DNA of 64,000 bases from a bacterium (GTDB taxonomy: Bacteria; Vulcanimicrobiota; Xenobia; Xenobiales; Xenobiaceae), in NCBI GenBank assembly GCA_022839105.1, contig JALHDH010000009.1, forward strand, positions 1 through 64,000, in the 5' to 3' direction. Below, in pieces: positions 49,565 through 57,736 of this stretch (its first letter is position 1; every line of letters starts with the position of its first letter). The position numbers and the translations under genes are program-made. Below the pieces are notes generated by a model. The model searched no databases. It was not told the origin of the DNA and saw only the letters and a list, made by a program, of their open reading frames with translations.

Positions 49565-50923
49565 TCAGGAATCCCTGGCCAACCATTCCGCTGCGAGGGC
49601 CAGCGCTTCCTCCCGGGATCGCACCTTTTCCTCGGCCACCGCCTCGGCCAGTTCTTCCAGGAGGCGGCCCACCAGGGGACCGCGCGGCAGGCCGAAGGCA
49701 CGGGCCAGGTCTGCGCCGGTCAGGAGGGTCTTCGGCCGGGAGACCCGTCCCTCCTGGAAGAAATCCTCCAGCATCCGGCGGATCCGCGCCAGGAAGTTCG
49801 AGTCTCCGCGGCCGCCGGATCCCATGGCCCGGGCTGCCGAGAAGACCAGCAGGTCGGGAGCCGACGGGCCCGCCTCGCGGAAGAGCCGGTGCCAGCGCCC
49901 CGGGGAAGCCCCCTGCCGGGAGAGGTTCCAGGGTTCGTCCCGAAGGGCCATCAACCGCTCCAGTCGACGCCCCTCCCGCCTGGACAGGACCAGGTGCCGA
50001 GCCACCCTCCCGATCCCAGACTCCTCCCCGGCTCGAGACAGGGAGGCGGATTCCGGACCCGGCTCCAGGAGCACGGCCAGCTTGAGCAGTTCCAGCGGCC
50101 TGCGATTTCCCGCCAGGGGGGTCTCCAGGTGGGCACGCAGCCTCTCGGCGCACCAGGAATTCCCCAGGACGGCCAAGGCCTGCGGGTCTTCGAGAAGCCT
50201 CAAGGTGGCCAGGACCCGGGCCTGCTCCCCTCCCCCGAGCCCTTCGGCTTCGGGCAGGGTCGCCCGGAGCAGGCCGGACTCGACGAAGATCTCCCAGCGA
50301 GAGGTCAGGCCGGCGACCAGGCATGCGAAGAACTCGTCGCGGATTCGCTCCCCCGAGACGCCCGAAAGCCGACAGGAATGGGCGCGGAGCGCATCGAGAA
50401 GCCCGGGGGCCGGTTGCAGGGGCAACGAACACAGCATCCGCAAGGCCCGCATCGTACGCAGGGGGTCCTCGACCAGGCTGGCGGGCCCGGCCAGGCGCAG
50501 GATCCCCCGCTCGAGGTCGGAGCGCCCGCCGGTCGGGTCCACCAGCGCGCGGCTTCGAGGATCCCAGGCCATGGCATTGAGGGTGAAGTCCCGATGCCGC
50601 AGATCCTCCTCCAGGGTGGAGCCGACCTGCGCAGCCAGATCCAGATCCCTTCCCCCCTTCAGGACGATCCTGGCAATCCCACGGGCTTTGTCCAGCGGGA
50701 CGAAGGTGCCTCCCAGGCCGTCAGCCAGACCCCGCGCCAGTTCCAGGACCTTCCCAGGGCTGTCGGTCTGGACCACCAGGTCCAGGTCCTTGCTCGGGAC
50801 TCCCCGCAGGGCGTCCCGAACCGCTCCTCCCACCAGGAAGACCGGCAGATCGCGGGCGCGGGCCTCGGCCACGACGAGATCCAGGATGGGGGCGAAGGAT
50901 CCCGGGAGAAGGGAAGGATCCAC
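49565..50923 (-). CDS. cca: CCA-adding / poly(A) polymerase family nucleotidyltransferase
   Basis: A 452-residue class II nucleotidyltransferase. The head has FLVGGAVRDALRG and the metal pair SKDLDLVVQ; the neck has LRHRDFTLNAMAWDP and LVEDPLRTMRALRM. A helical body follows. It would add or repair the tRNA CCA end; a poly(A) polymerase cannot be ruled out from sequence. The start is GTG with GGAGGG seven bases upstream. It lies between the NHL gene and the kinase on the same strand, 27 bases from each. Confidence 0.9.
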   Translation of the reverse strand: MDPSLLPGSFAPILDLVVAEARARDLPVFLVGGAVRDALRGVPSKDLDLVVQTDSPGKVLELARGLADGLGGTFVPLDKARGIARIVLKGGRDLDLAAQVGSTLEEDLRHRDFTLNAMAWDPRSRALVDPTGGRSDLERGILRLAGPASLVEDPLRTMRALRMLCSLPLQPAPGLLDALRAHSCRLSGVSGERIRDEFFACLVAGLTSRWEIFVESGLLRATLPEAEGLGGGEQARVLATLRLLEDPQALAVLGNSWCAERLRAHLETPLAGNRRPLELLKLAVLLEPGPESASLSRAGEESGIGRVARHLVLSRREGRRLERLMALRDEPWNLSRQGASPGRWHRLFREAGPSAPDLLVFSAARAMGSGGRGDSNFLARIRRMLEDFFQEGRVSRPKTLLTGADLARAFGLPRGPLVGRLLEELAEAVAEEKVRSREEALALAAEWLARDS

Positions 50924-50949
50924 TTCAAGGCCCTCCTCCTCGAGACGGT

Positions 50950-52227
50950 TCAGAAGCGCGCCGAGCTGGGTTCAGGTTCCGGCTCGGGACTGGATTCCTC
51001 GGGGGCGGGGATGACGCCGTGTTCGGAGGGGGTGGGAGAGGCGGTTGGAGCGGGGGATGGCGTCGCCCCCCCAGGCGAGGGGCTCGTGCCGGGGCTCGGG
51101 CTCCCCGGCGCGGCCGGACTCCCCTGGACCACGGGGCTCCCCTCCACGGCGGGACTCCCCTCCACGGCGGGGCTTCCGCCAGCGTCCGGGGTGACTTCTA
51201 CGACGGGCATCTCCTCGGGGACGGGGACCGGGGGCCGGGTGGAGCCGGCCTCCGGGGCGGGGGCGAAGAGCTGGTTGGGGCGGCGGATGCGCAGCACCTG
51301 GATCCGATGGTTGCTGGTATCCGCGACCAGGATCCGGTCACCGGGGCCCTCCGCAATCTGCTGGGGCTTCTGGAACTGGCCCGGCGCATTCCCGGTCTGC
51401 CCCCATTCCGCCTCGAAGTCGCCCTGCGGGGTGAACTTCTGGATCCGGTTGTTCCCCGAATCCACGACCAGGACCGACCCGTCCGAGGTGACCAGCACGT
51501 CGGTGGGATGGCGGAATTCCCCCTCCCCCTTTCCGGGCAGGCCCCACTTCTTCAGCAGCACCCCCTCGGGAGTCAGCTTGAGGATCTGGTGGGCTCCGGT
51601 ATTGGCCACGTAGAGGTTCCCCAGGCTGTCCACGGCCACACCCCAGGGCTCGCGAAACAGGACCTCGTCGGCGCGGTCGAGGATCCTCAGGACGTTGCCC
51701 TGGGGCCCGAACTGCTGAAGCCGGTTGTTCCGGCTGTCGGCCACCCACATCGCGCCGGTCCTGTCGAAGGCCATGCCGATCGGGGCTGCGAACTGCCCGG
51801 GTTGGGATCCCAGCGAACCGAGCTCGCCGAGGTAGCCGCCCCGGGAATCGAAGTGCTGGAGGCGATCATTCCCCGTGTCGGCCACCCACAGGGTGTCGTC
51901 GGGTGCCAGCTCGATTCGCAGAGGCTCACGGAACTGGCTCCTGTCGGCGCCCGGAGCGCCCCAGACGTCGATCAGCCTGCCCTCGGCATCGAAGCGCTGG
52001 ATCCTCAGGTTGCCGGTATCCACGACATAGGAGTTGCCGCTGCGATCCACGGCGACCCCGGCGGGTTCGGCCAGTTCTCCCGGCTGATTTCCCCGCGTCG
52101 AACCGCCCACCACCCTCTCGGTCGAGGGCGGCAGTTCATGCTGGGTGAGGTACAGGATCACCGCCACGGCGCCCCCCAGCACACCGACCAGGATCAGGAC
52201 CCAGACCAGAAGCCGCGTGTTGTGCAA
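50950..52227 (-). CDS. Membrane-anchored NHL-repeat protein
   Basis: A 425-residue protein. The N-terminal anchor is LLVWVLILVGVLGGAVAVILY. Six NHL repeats (residues about 45-315), each like GVAVDRSGNSYVVDTGNLRI, form a beta-propeller outside the membrane. The C-terminal 100 residues are Pro/Ser/Gly/Glu-rich with short tandem GSPAVE units. The start is TTG with GGAG seven bases before it. The propeller may bind protein or sugar partners; no function is known. It shares a short promoter region with the divergent YkgJ-like gene. Confidence 0.85.
   Translation of the reverse strand: MHNTRLLVWVLILVGVLGGAVAVILYLTQHELPPSTERVVGGSTRGNQPGELAEPAGVAVDRSGNSYVVDTGNLRIQRFDAEGRLIDVWGAPGADRSQFREPLRIELAPDDTLWVADTGNDRLQHFDSRGGYLGELGSLGSQPGQFAAPIGMAFDRTGAMWVADSRNNRLQQFGPQGNVLRILDRADEVLFREPWGVAVDSLGNLYVANTGAHQILKLTPEGVLLKKWGLPGKGEGEFRHPTDVLVTSDGSVLVVDSGNNRIQKFTPQGDFEAEWGQTGNAPGQFQKPQQIAEGPGDRILVADTSNHRIQVLRIRRPNQLFAPAPEAGSTRPPVPVPEEMPVVEVTPDAGGSPAVEGSPAVEGSPVVQGSPAAPGSPSPGTSPSPGGATPSPAPTASPTPSEHGVIPAPEESSPEPEPEPSSARF
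51115..51168. repeat. 18-base tandem repeats in the NHL gene tail
   Basis: Two near-identical 18-base units (51133-51150 and 51151-51168, one mismatch) follow a more divergent one. They encode the GSPAVE units of the Pro-rich C-terminus and could vary in number between strains. Confidence 0.6.
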
Positions 52228-52300
52228 GTCGATTCTCCGAAGCTGCCGTGCCCGGGTCTGGCCCGAACCGGTCGGCTCGTTGTAGGATGGAGGGACCCGG

Positions 52301-52909
52301 GTGAGTCAGGAGGCGACGGCACTGGACCCCTTCTCGGACCTGCGTGAGTTCTACAGACGACTCGACGAGATCCTCCCCGGACCCGATCTCTCCGCCGGGC
52401 CGGGCTCCAACCCTTGCGGAAGCTGCGGCGACTGCTGCCGTTGGTTCTTCTACCTCTCGCGACACGAATGGGATTTCCTGGCCAGCGGGCTTGAGGATCT
52501 CGGCGAGCCGGACCTGGCCCGCTTCCAGGTGGCCAACACGCCCGAACAGGACGAGCGGCTCGGGCTTCCCGAGTGGCGTTGCCCCCTGTACCGCGAGGGT
52601 CAGGGATGCCTGGTCTACCACCACCGCCCCCTGGCCTGCAGGCTGGCCGGCCCCCATCTGCCCGTCCTCTCGAAGCTTCCCGACCATTGTATCTTCACCC
52701 GGCCGATCCGCTACTCGACGGTGGAGGAGATCCCGCTCTGGGAGGAATACGTGCGGGTCCTGCGCCGGCACCCCTCCCCCCCCGGCTACCTGGCGCCGGG
52801 GCCCTCCCATGGAGCCCCGCTCAGCGACGAACCAGCCCCGCCCGCGAGAAGTCCAGGATCCCCAGGCGATCCACCGTCACCCCCCGCAGGTCCCGACGCC
52901 AGGCGTTGA
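52301..52909 (+). CDS. YkgJ-family cysteine-cluster protein
   Basis: A 202-residue cytoplasmic protein. The cluster CGSCGDCCRW at about 39-48 and the later CPLY, GCLVYHHRPLACR and HCIF cysteines match the YkgJ (UPF0153) pattern of likely metal-binding proteins with unknown role. The start is GTG with GGAGGG six bases upstream. The last 50 residues are Pro/Ala/Gly-rich and lie over the end of the opposing gene (89-base overlap), so the tail may be a product of the overlapping frame. Confidence 0.82.
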   Translation: MSQEATALDPFSDLREFYRRLDEILPGPDLSAGPGSNPCGSCGDCCRWFFYLSRHEWDFLASGLEDLGEPDLARFQVANTPEQDERLGLPEWRCPLYREGQGCLVYHHRPLACRLAGPHLPVLSKLPDHCIFTRPIRYSTVEEIPLWEEYVRVLRRHPSPPGYLAPGPSHGAPLSDEPAPPARSPGSPGDPPSPPAGPDARR

Positions 52910-54407
52910 CTTCCAGCGACCAGGCCAGCGGAACCGTGGGCGCCGCCTTCCAGAGCTGCTGCTGGATCTCGGCGTACACGCGGACCCGGTGCGTCGGCTC
53001 GGAAATCGAGCGGGCCATCTCGAGCAGTTCCTGGAGCCGGCCGCTGGAGAAGCGCGAGACGTTGGTGCCCCCGGGGAAGCGATTCTCGCGAGACCAGGCG
53101 GGATAGAGGTCCAGATCGGGATCCACCATCCCCTTCTCCTCGAGTTGAAGAGCCAGATCATAGGCCCCGCGGCGAAGATGATCCGTGAATTCCGGGGCCG
53201 GCAGACCTCGAGTTCGCACGGGCAATCCGACCTGGGACAGGTCCCGGGCGATCCTCCGGGCCAGGGCACCGGGAGCGGCCAGGACCGGGGACTCGGTGGG
53301 ATGGAGCAGGAGGACCGGCTCGGAGGAGGGCAGCCGCACCCTCGACAAGAGGCGCCGGGCTCGCTCGGGTCTGAAGGTGTATCCTCTTTCGGTCTCGTCA
53401 AAGGCCCAGCTTCGAGGCGAGAGGACCCCGGTGGCCGGAGCCATCCGGGATCCGGCAAAGTCCCGGGCCAGCTCGGCCCGGGGAAGGGCGTGCTGGAGCG
53501 CCAGACGGGTGCGGATGTCGCTCCAGGGATTCCGCGAGCAGTTCATCACCAGGGACCAGGAATTCAGGCCGCCGGCGGGGGCCAGGTGGAAGGTTCCCGC
53601 CTTCTTCAGATCATCGACTGCCAGGAGATCGACGGCCAGGGCCATGTCCGCATTCCCGCGGCTCAACTCGCGTTGGCGGGCCAGGGCCCTGGGCACCACC
53701 GTGAAGACGAGATGGTCCAGGGAGGGAGGTCCTCCCCAATAGTGCGGGTTGGACTCCAGGGTCACCCTCTGTCCGGGCCGGCGCTCCAGGAAGCGGAAGG
53801 GCCCGGTCCCCACCGGTCGGGGTGGCCCGCTTCCGGCCGAGACCATGGACGGGGCCACGACGGCCATCGGCGGATGCGCCAGGATCTCGAGGAATCCGGG
53901 CATGGGCTCGCGCAACACGAGGCGCAGGGAATGGGGAGAAACGGCCATGACCTGCTCCACCACCGGCGTCGGGCCGCCCAGGAGGCTGCGGAAGAAGAGG
54001 TTTCCTCCCCAGCCGGAGCCCGGGTCGGAAAAGCGCCTCAAGCAACGGGCAACTGCGGCCGCGGTCAGGGGGGTGCCGTCGTGGAAGAAGACACCCTCCC
54101 GCAGGTGCAGCAACCACTCGCGCCCCTGGCCCGAGCTCTCCCACGAGATGGCCAGCCCGGGCAGGACCTGGCCGGGGTCGGGCCCGGGTCGGACCAGGGT
54201 CTCGAAGACACAGGACAGGACCCGCCAGGAGGTCCGGTCGGTCACCTCCCCGGGGTCCAGGCCCTGCAGGTCGGAAGGCAGGGCCACCACGGCCGTTCCG
54301 CCGAGAGCGGGGTCCCGGAGCGTCGCCCCGAGACCCCGGGTCCCCAAGGGCAGCAGGAGCACCAGGAAGACCAGGATCAGGGCGCCCAGGATGCGCGCCG
54401 GCTTCAC
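52821..54407 (-). CDS. Family 5 (peptide/oligopeptide-type) solute-binding protein
   Basis: A 528-residue exported protein with an N-terminal hydrophobic segment (ILGALILVFLVLLLPLG) and no lipobox Cys. The body fits SBP_bac_5: SDLQGLDPGEVTDRTSWRVL, FETLVRPGPDPGQVLPGLA, VFFHDGTPLTAAAVA, PVGTGPFRFLERRPGQRVTL and SNPHYWGGPPSLDHLVF. Such proteins feed ABC importers for peptides or related solutes. No permease or ATPase gene is nearby. The GTG start overlaps the gmk stop as GTGA, so it is coupled to gmk. Confidence 0.88.
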   Translation of the reverse strand: MKPARILGALILVFLVLLLPLGTRGLGATLRDPALGGTAVVALPSDLQGLDPGEVTDRTSWRVLSCVFETLVRPGPDPGQVLPGLAISWESSGQGREWLLHLREGVFFHDGTPLTAAAVARCLRRFSDPGSGWGGNLFFRSLLGGPTPVVEQVMAVSPHSLRLVLREPMPGFLEILAHPPMAVVAPSMVSAGSGPPRPVGTGPFRFLERRPGQRVTLESNPHYWGGPPSLDHLVFTVVPRALARQRELSRGNADMALAVDLLAVDDLKKAGTFHLAPAGGLNSWSLVMNCSRNPWSDIRTRLALQHALPRAELARDFAGSRMAPATGVLSPRSWAFDETERGYTFRPERARRLLSRVRLPSSEPVLLLHPTESPVLAAPGALARRIARDLSQVGLPVRTRGLPAPEFTDHLRRGAYDLALQLEEKGMVDPDLDLYPAWSRENRFPGGTNVSRFSSGRLQELLEMARSISEPTHRVRVYAEIQQQLWKAAPTVPLAWSLEVNAWRRDLRGVTVDRLGILDFSRAGLVRR

Positions 54408-55060
54408 GGGCCTTCGGAATTGGGGAGGACCGGCTCGAGATCCGGGCCGAAGAGGGCGTGGACCTGCCCGTCGGCGATCACTCGAGGCGTCCGGGCCATC
54501 TCGGCCTCCAGGACCGCCTCCAACTGGGTTTGGGCCCGCTCGAGTTCGTCGTTGACGATCGTGTAGGCGTAGCGATCCATGTGTTTGAGCTCGCTGCGGG
54601 CCACCAGCAGGCGCCCGGCGATCTGCTCGGCGTTCTCGGTTCCGCGATGGCGCAGACGCCAGCGCAGGGCCTCCAGGTCCGGGGGAGCCAGGAAGATGCT
54701 GACGCAGTCCGGCTCGGCGGACATGACCTCCAGCCCCCCCTTCACGTCCACGTCCAGGACCACGTGCTGGCCACGGGCTCTCGCGCTCTCGACGAATTCC
54801 CGAGGAGTCCCGTAGTAGGCGCTGTGCACCTGGTTCCACTCCAGGAAGCGATCCCGCTCGATCCAGTCGTTGAAGGTCTCGGGATCCAGGAAGTAGTAAT
54901 GCCTTCCTTCCACCTCGCCGGGCCGGGGAGCGCGGGTCGTGGCCGAAATCGAGAAGACGCAGTCCTCCCGCCGAGCCAGCAGACGCTCGAGGAGGGTGCC
55001 CTTGCCCACTCCCGAGGGCCCGGAGACCACCACCAGGAGGCCCTTTCGCAGTCCGGTCAC
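54404..55060 (-). CDS. gmk: Guanylate kinase
   Basis: A 218-residue kinase that converts GMP to GDP. The P-loop is SGPSGVGKGTLLERLL, followed by FSISATTRAPRPGEVEGRHY (GMP site) and YYGTPREFVESA. The C-terminal VNDELERAQTQLEAVL is also standard. The start is GTG, overlapping the remA stop (GTGA). In Bacillus remA and gmk are also adjacent. Its own stop overlaps the start of the solute-binding protein gene. Confidence 0.97.
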   Translation of the reverse strand: MTGLRKGLLVVVSGPSGVGKGTLLERLLARREDCVFSISATTRAPRPGEVEGRHYYFLDPETFNDWIERDRFLEWNQVHSAYYGTPREFVESARARGQHVVLDVDVKGGLEVMSAEPDCVSIFLAPPDLEALRWRLRHRGTENAEQIAGRLLVARSELKHMDRYAYTIVNDELERAQTQLEAVLEAEMARTPRVIADGQVHALFGPDLEPVLPNSEGP

Positions 55061-55344
55061 TCCTCGTCCACCTCCTCGGTCCCGAGCTCCACCGTGCCCG
55101 CCGGAGAGCCGTGGCGACGGATCCGGCTGGCCAGCGTCTCGGTCGAGAGCGCGGAGAGGACCAGTTGCCCGGTGTCCATGAACAGAACCGAGCGGGTCCT
55201 GTGGCCGGCCGTGGCGTCCACCACCCGGCCTGTGCGGCGGCCTTCGCTGACGGCCCGCCTCACGGGGGCCGAGTCGGGCACCACTGCCGCCAGGATCCGC
55301 CCCGAGGAGACGTAGTTGCCGTATCCGATCGGGATCAAGCTCAT
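55057..55344 (-). CDS. remA: RemA-family (DUF370) regulatory protein
   Basis: A 95-residue protein of the RemA/DUF370 family: it opens SLIPIGYGNYVSSGRILAAV, then PDSAPVRRAVSEGRRTGRV, TAGHRTRSVLFMDTGQLVLS and ETLASRI. In Bacillus subtilis RemA is a DNA-binding activator of extracellular matrix genes that forms large rings. The last 15 residues are an acidic tail. It is the first gene of the remA-gmk-SBP operon and is divergent from rqcH, the same arrangement of neighbours as in Bacillus (yloA next to remA). Confidence 0.93.
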   Translation of the reverse strand: MSLIPIGYGNYVSSGRILAAVVPDSAPVRRAVSEGRRTGRVVDATAGHRTRSVLFMDTGQLVLSALSTETLASRIRRHGSPAGTVELGTEEVDEE

Positions 55345-55442
55345 GGGCCGGCCCGCCTTCTCGCCGATCCGTGGGAATCCTGCCCCACCTGAATCGATCG
55401 CCCGGGCAGGGGGCCTTGGGCTGCCCTGGAGAAGCCCCCCGC

Positions 55443-57116
55443 ATGATCGTCGACTCCATCACCCTGCGAGCGGTCTGCCTCGAGCTGGCCCCGATTCTCG
55501 AGGGAGGGCTCCTGCAGAAGATCTCCCAGCTCAACGAACAGGACCTGGCCTTCCACTTCCGTCGCCCCGGGATCACCCGAAGGCTCCTGGTCCGCCTGGC
55601 ACCCGAAGAGGCCCGGGTCGTCCTGGTCGAAGGCCCGCTCCCCCCGGCCCGCGAGCCCTCCTCCTTCACCATGCTCATGCGCAAGCACCTTTCGGGGCTC
55701 CCCTTGCGCGGAATCCACCAGGCGGGACTGGAACGGGCCGTCTGGCTGCACTTCGGGGAATGGGCCCTGGTGATCGAGATCCCCGGACGCTCGAACAACC
55801 TGTTCCTGGTCGGCGAGTCCGGGCGTCTGGCCGGGATGCTCCATCCGGAACGCGAGGGAGCCCGTCGGCTCCGCCCGGGCCAGCAGTATCTGCCCCCCCC
55901 CCGACCCGATCGGCCCGAAGCCCTGTCGGTGACGGCCTCGGAGCTGCCTTCCCTGCTCCGCCCCGCGCTGGGCGAACCCGCCGCGCGCAGCCTGGGTCGG
56001 GCGCTCTTCGGCCTGCCTCCCCAGCAGTGCCGCTTCGCCTGTCGCCTGGCCGGCCTGGACCCGGCCTCGCCCCTGACCGAGGGGGACCTCGACGCCCTGG
56101 CCGAAGCCTGGCCGTCCTGGCGGGGCCTTCTGGAGGCTGGGGGCTTCGAGCCGGTCCGCCTGCCCGGGGGCCGCGTCTCGCCCTGGCCCCTGGGAGAGCC
56201 AGGAGAAGCGCGCCTGCCCAGCCTGCAGGAAGCCCTCCAGGACGAAACCGCTCCGCCTGGAGTCCGAGACGGGAAAGAGGAACTCGAGAGCCTGGTCCGG
56301 CGCGCGCAGCGCAAGGCCCGCACCCTCCTGGAGCGCCGCCAGGAGGACCTGGAACGGGCCATGCAGGCGGACTCTCGGCGCCTGGCGGGCGAACTGCTCC
56401 TGGCCCACTGCCACCGCATCGCCCGGGGGGCGGATCGGGTGTTCCTCCCCGACTGGGAAGGCCGCGAAATCGAGATTTCCCTGGATCCCTCCCGCAGCGC
56501 CTCCGAGAACGCCCAGCGCTTCTTCCGCGAGTACCGCCGCCTGCAGCGCGCCCAGAAAGCCCTGGAGGCCCCCCTGGCCCGGGCTCGGGCCGAGCTGGAA
56601 TTCCTCGAAGAGGTGCTCCTGGCCATCCAGGAGGCCTCCAGTGCCCAGGAACTCGAGGAGATCCGTCAGATGTGGCGGGAAGAGCGACGCGGCGCGACGG
56701 GTCGCCCCAAGCGCCGCATGCAGGCTCCCTCCCCGGGGCCGAGGCGCTTCCGGCACGACGGCTTCGCCATCCTGGTCGGCCGGAATCCCCGCCAGAACGA
56801 GAAACTCACGCTGAAGACGGCCGGTCGCGACGACCTGTGGTTCCATGCCCGGAACATCCCGGGCTCGCACGTGGTCCTTCGGACCGCCGGGCGGGTCCCA
56901 GGCGAAGAGACCCTGCACGCCGCGGCCGTCCTGGCCGCCCGATTCAGCCAGGCGGGTTCGGCCACCACGGTCGAGGTGGTCTGCACCCCGATCCACAAAG
57001 TCAAGAAGCCCCCTGGAACTCCGCCCGGCAAGGTGATCTACCGCGGGGAACGCACCTTGATGGTGGATCCCGCGGCCAGGGTCGACGGCCTGGACGCAGA
57101 AGAGGAGACGCGATGA
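55443..57116 (+). CDS. rqcH: Ribosome quality-control factor RqcH (NFACT family)
   Basis: A 557-residue NFACT protein. NFACT-N opens SITLRAVCLELAPILEGG, then FTMLMRKHLSGLPLRGI; a long charged coiled coil runs at about 280-430. NFACT-R holds DDLWFHARNIPGSHVVLR. In Bacillus RqcH adds alanine tails to stalled peptides on the 50S subunit. The position of the conserved Asp-Arg pair, after the IHQAG strand, reads LER here, i.e. Glu-Arg. ATG 55443 starts at the conserved DSITLR. Its stop overlaps the start of the TlpA-like gene (ATGA). Confidence 0.93.
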   Translation: MIVDSITLRAVCLELAPILEGGLLQKISQLNEQDLAFHFRRPGITRRLLVRLAPEEARVVLVEGPLPPAREPSSFTMLMRKHLSGLPLRGIHQAGLERAVWLHFGEWALVIEIPGRSNNLFLVGESGRLAGMLHPEREGARRLRPGQQYLPPPRPDRPEALSVTASELPSLLRPALGEPAARSLGRALFGLPPQQCRFACRLAGLDPASPLTEGDLDALAEAWPSWRGLLEAGGFEPVRLPGGRVSPWPLGEPGEARLPSLQEALQDETAPPGVRDGKEELESLVRRAQRKARTLLERRQEDLERAMQADSRRLAGELLLAHCHRIARGADRVFLPDWEGREIEISLDPSRSASENAQRFFREYRRLQRAQKALEAPLARARAELEFLEEVLLAIQEASSAQELEEIRQMWREERRGATGRPKRRMQAPSPGPRRFRHDGFAILVGRNPRQNEKLTLKTAGRDDLWFHARNIPGSHVVLRTAGRVPGEETLHAAAVLAARFSQAGSATTVEVVCTPIHKVKKPPGTPPGKVIYRGERTLMVDPAARVDGLDAEEETR

Positions 57117-57658
57117 GACATGCTCTTTCGATCCTCGGGATCCTTCTCACCCTGGCGTTCCTGCCGGCCTGCGGCGGCAAGACCCGGAGCGCGCCTCCCG
57201 AGCCTCAGCAGACCTCCATGGTCCGGGAGACGGGCAGCCCCCTTCCCGCCTTCAGCCTGAAGGATGCGGACGGCAACCCGATCGGCTTCACTCCCGGGAC
57301 CGATGAACTGACCGTGCTGGAGGTCTGGGCGCCGACCTGGTTTGAGCAGGCCGAGGAACAGTTCCGACGCCTGGAGGAGCTTCACGAGCGCTTCGGGAAT
57401 CGTGGGGTGCGCGTGCTGTGTCTGGCCTATGAGGCCCAACCGGCCCAGGTCCGCCAGGCCATCGAGAAGCACGCGGCCCTCTTCGACGTGGCCCTGGGCG
57501 AAGAACCCACCTGGGAGATGCTGGAACTCCAGTCCCTGCCGACCACCTGGATCCTGGACCGGGAGGGCCGGACGATCGAAAGGCTGGAGGGCTTCCAGCC
57601 CCTGGAGACCCTGGAGAAGAGCCTGGAAGAGATCCTTTCCGGGCCTCACGCTCCATAG
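57113..57658 (+). CDS. TlpA/ResA-like lipoprotein lacking the CxxC active site
   Basis: A 181-residue exported lipoprotein (lipobox LAFLPAC, Cys20) with a thioredoxin-like fold of the TlpA type: PLPAFSLKDADGNPIGF, LTVLEVWAPTWFEQAEEQ and, with the cis-proline, LQSLPTTWILDREGR. Where the family has W-C-x-x-C, residues 72-80 read WAPTWFEQA, so both redox cysteines are missing and no thiol-disulfide exchange is expected. Its start overlaps the rqcH stop (ATGA), so expression is coupled. Confidence 0.82.
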   Translation: MRHALSILGILLTLAFLPACGGKTRSAPPEPQQTSMVRETGSPLPAFSLKDADGNPIGFTPGTDELTVLEVWAPTWFEQAEEQFRRLEELHERFGNRGVRVLCLAYEAQPAQVRQAIEKHAALFDVALGEEPTWEMLELQSLPTTWILDREGRTIERLEGFQPLETLEKSLEEILSGPHAP

Positions 57659-57736
57659 AACCTTCCAAGACGCAGGGACCTGGGAAGTGACGAGGCGGAC
57701 CAGGGGTGGGACCAATAGACGGGAGGCGAACCTGCA

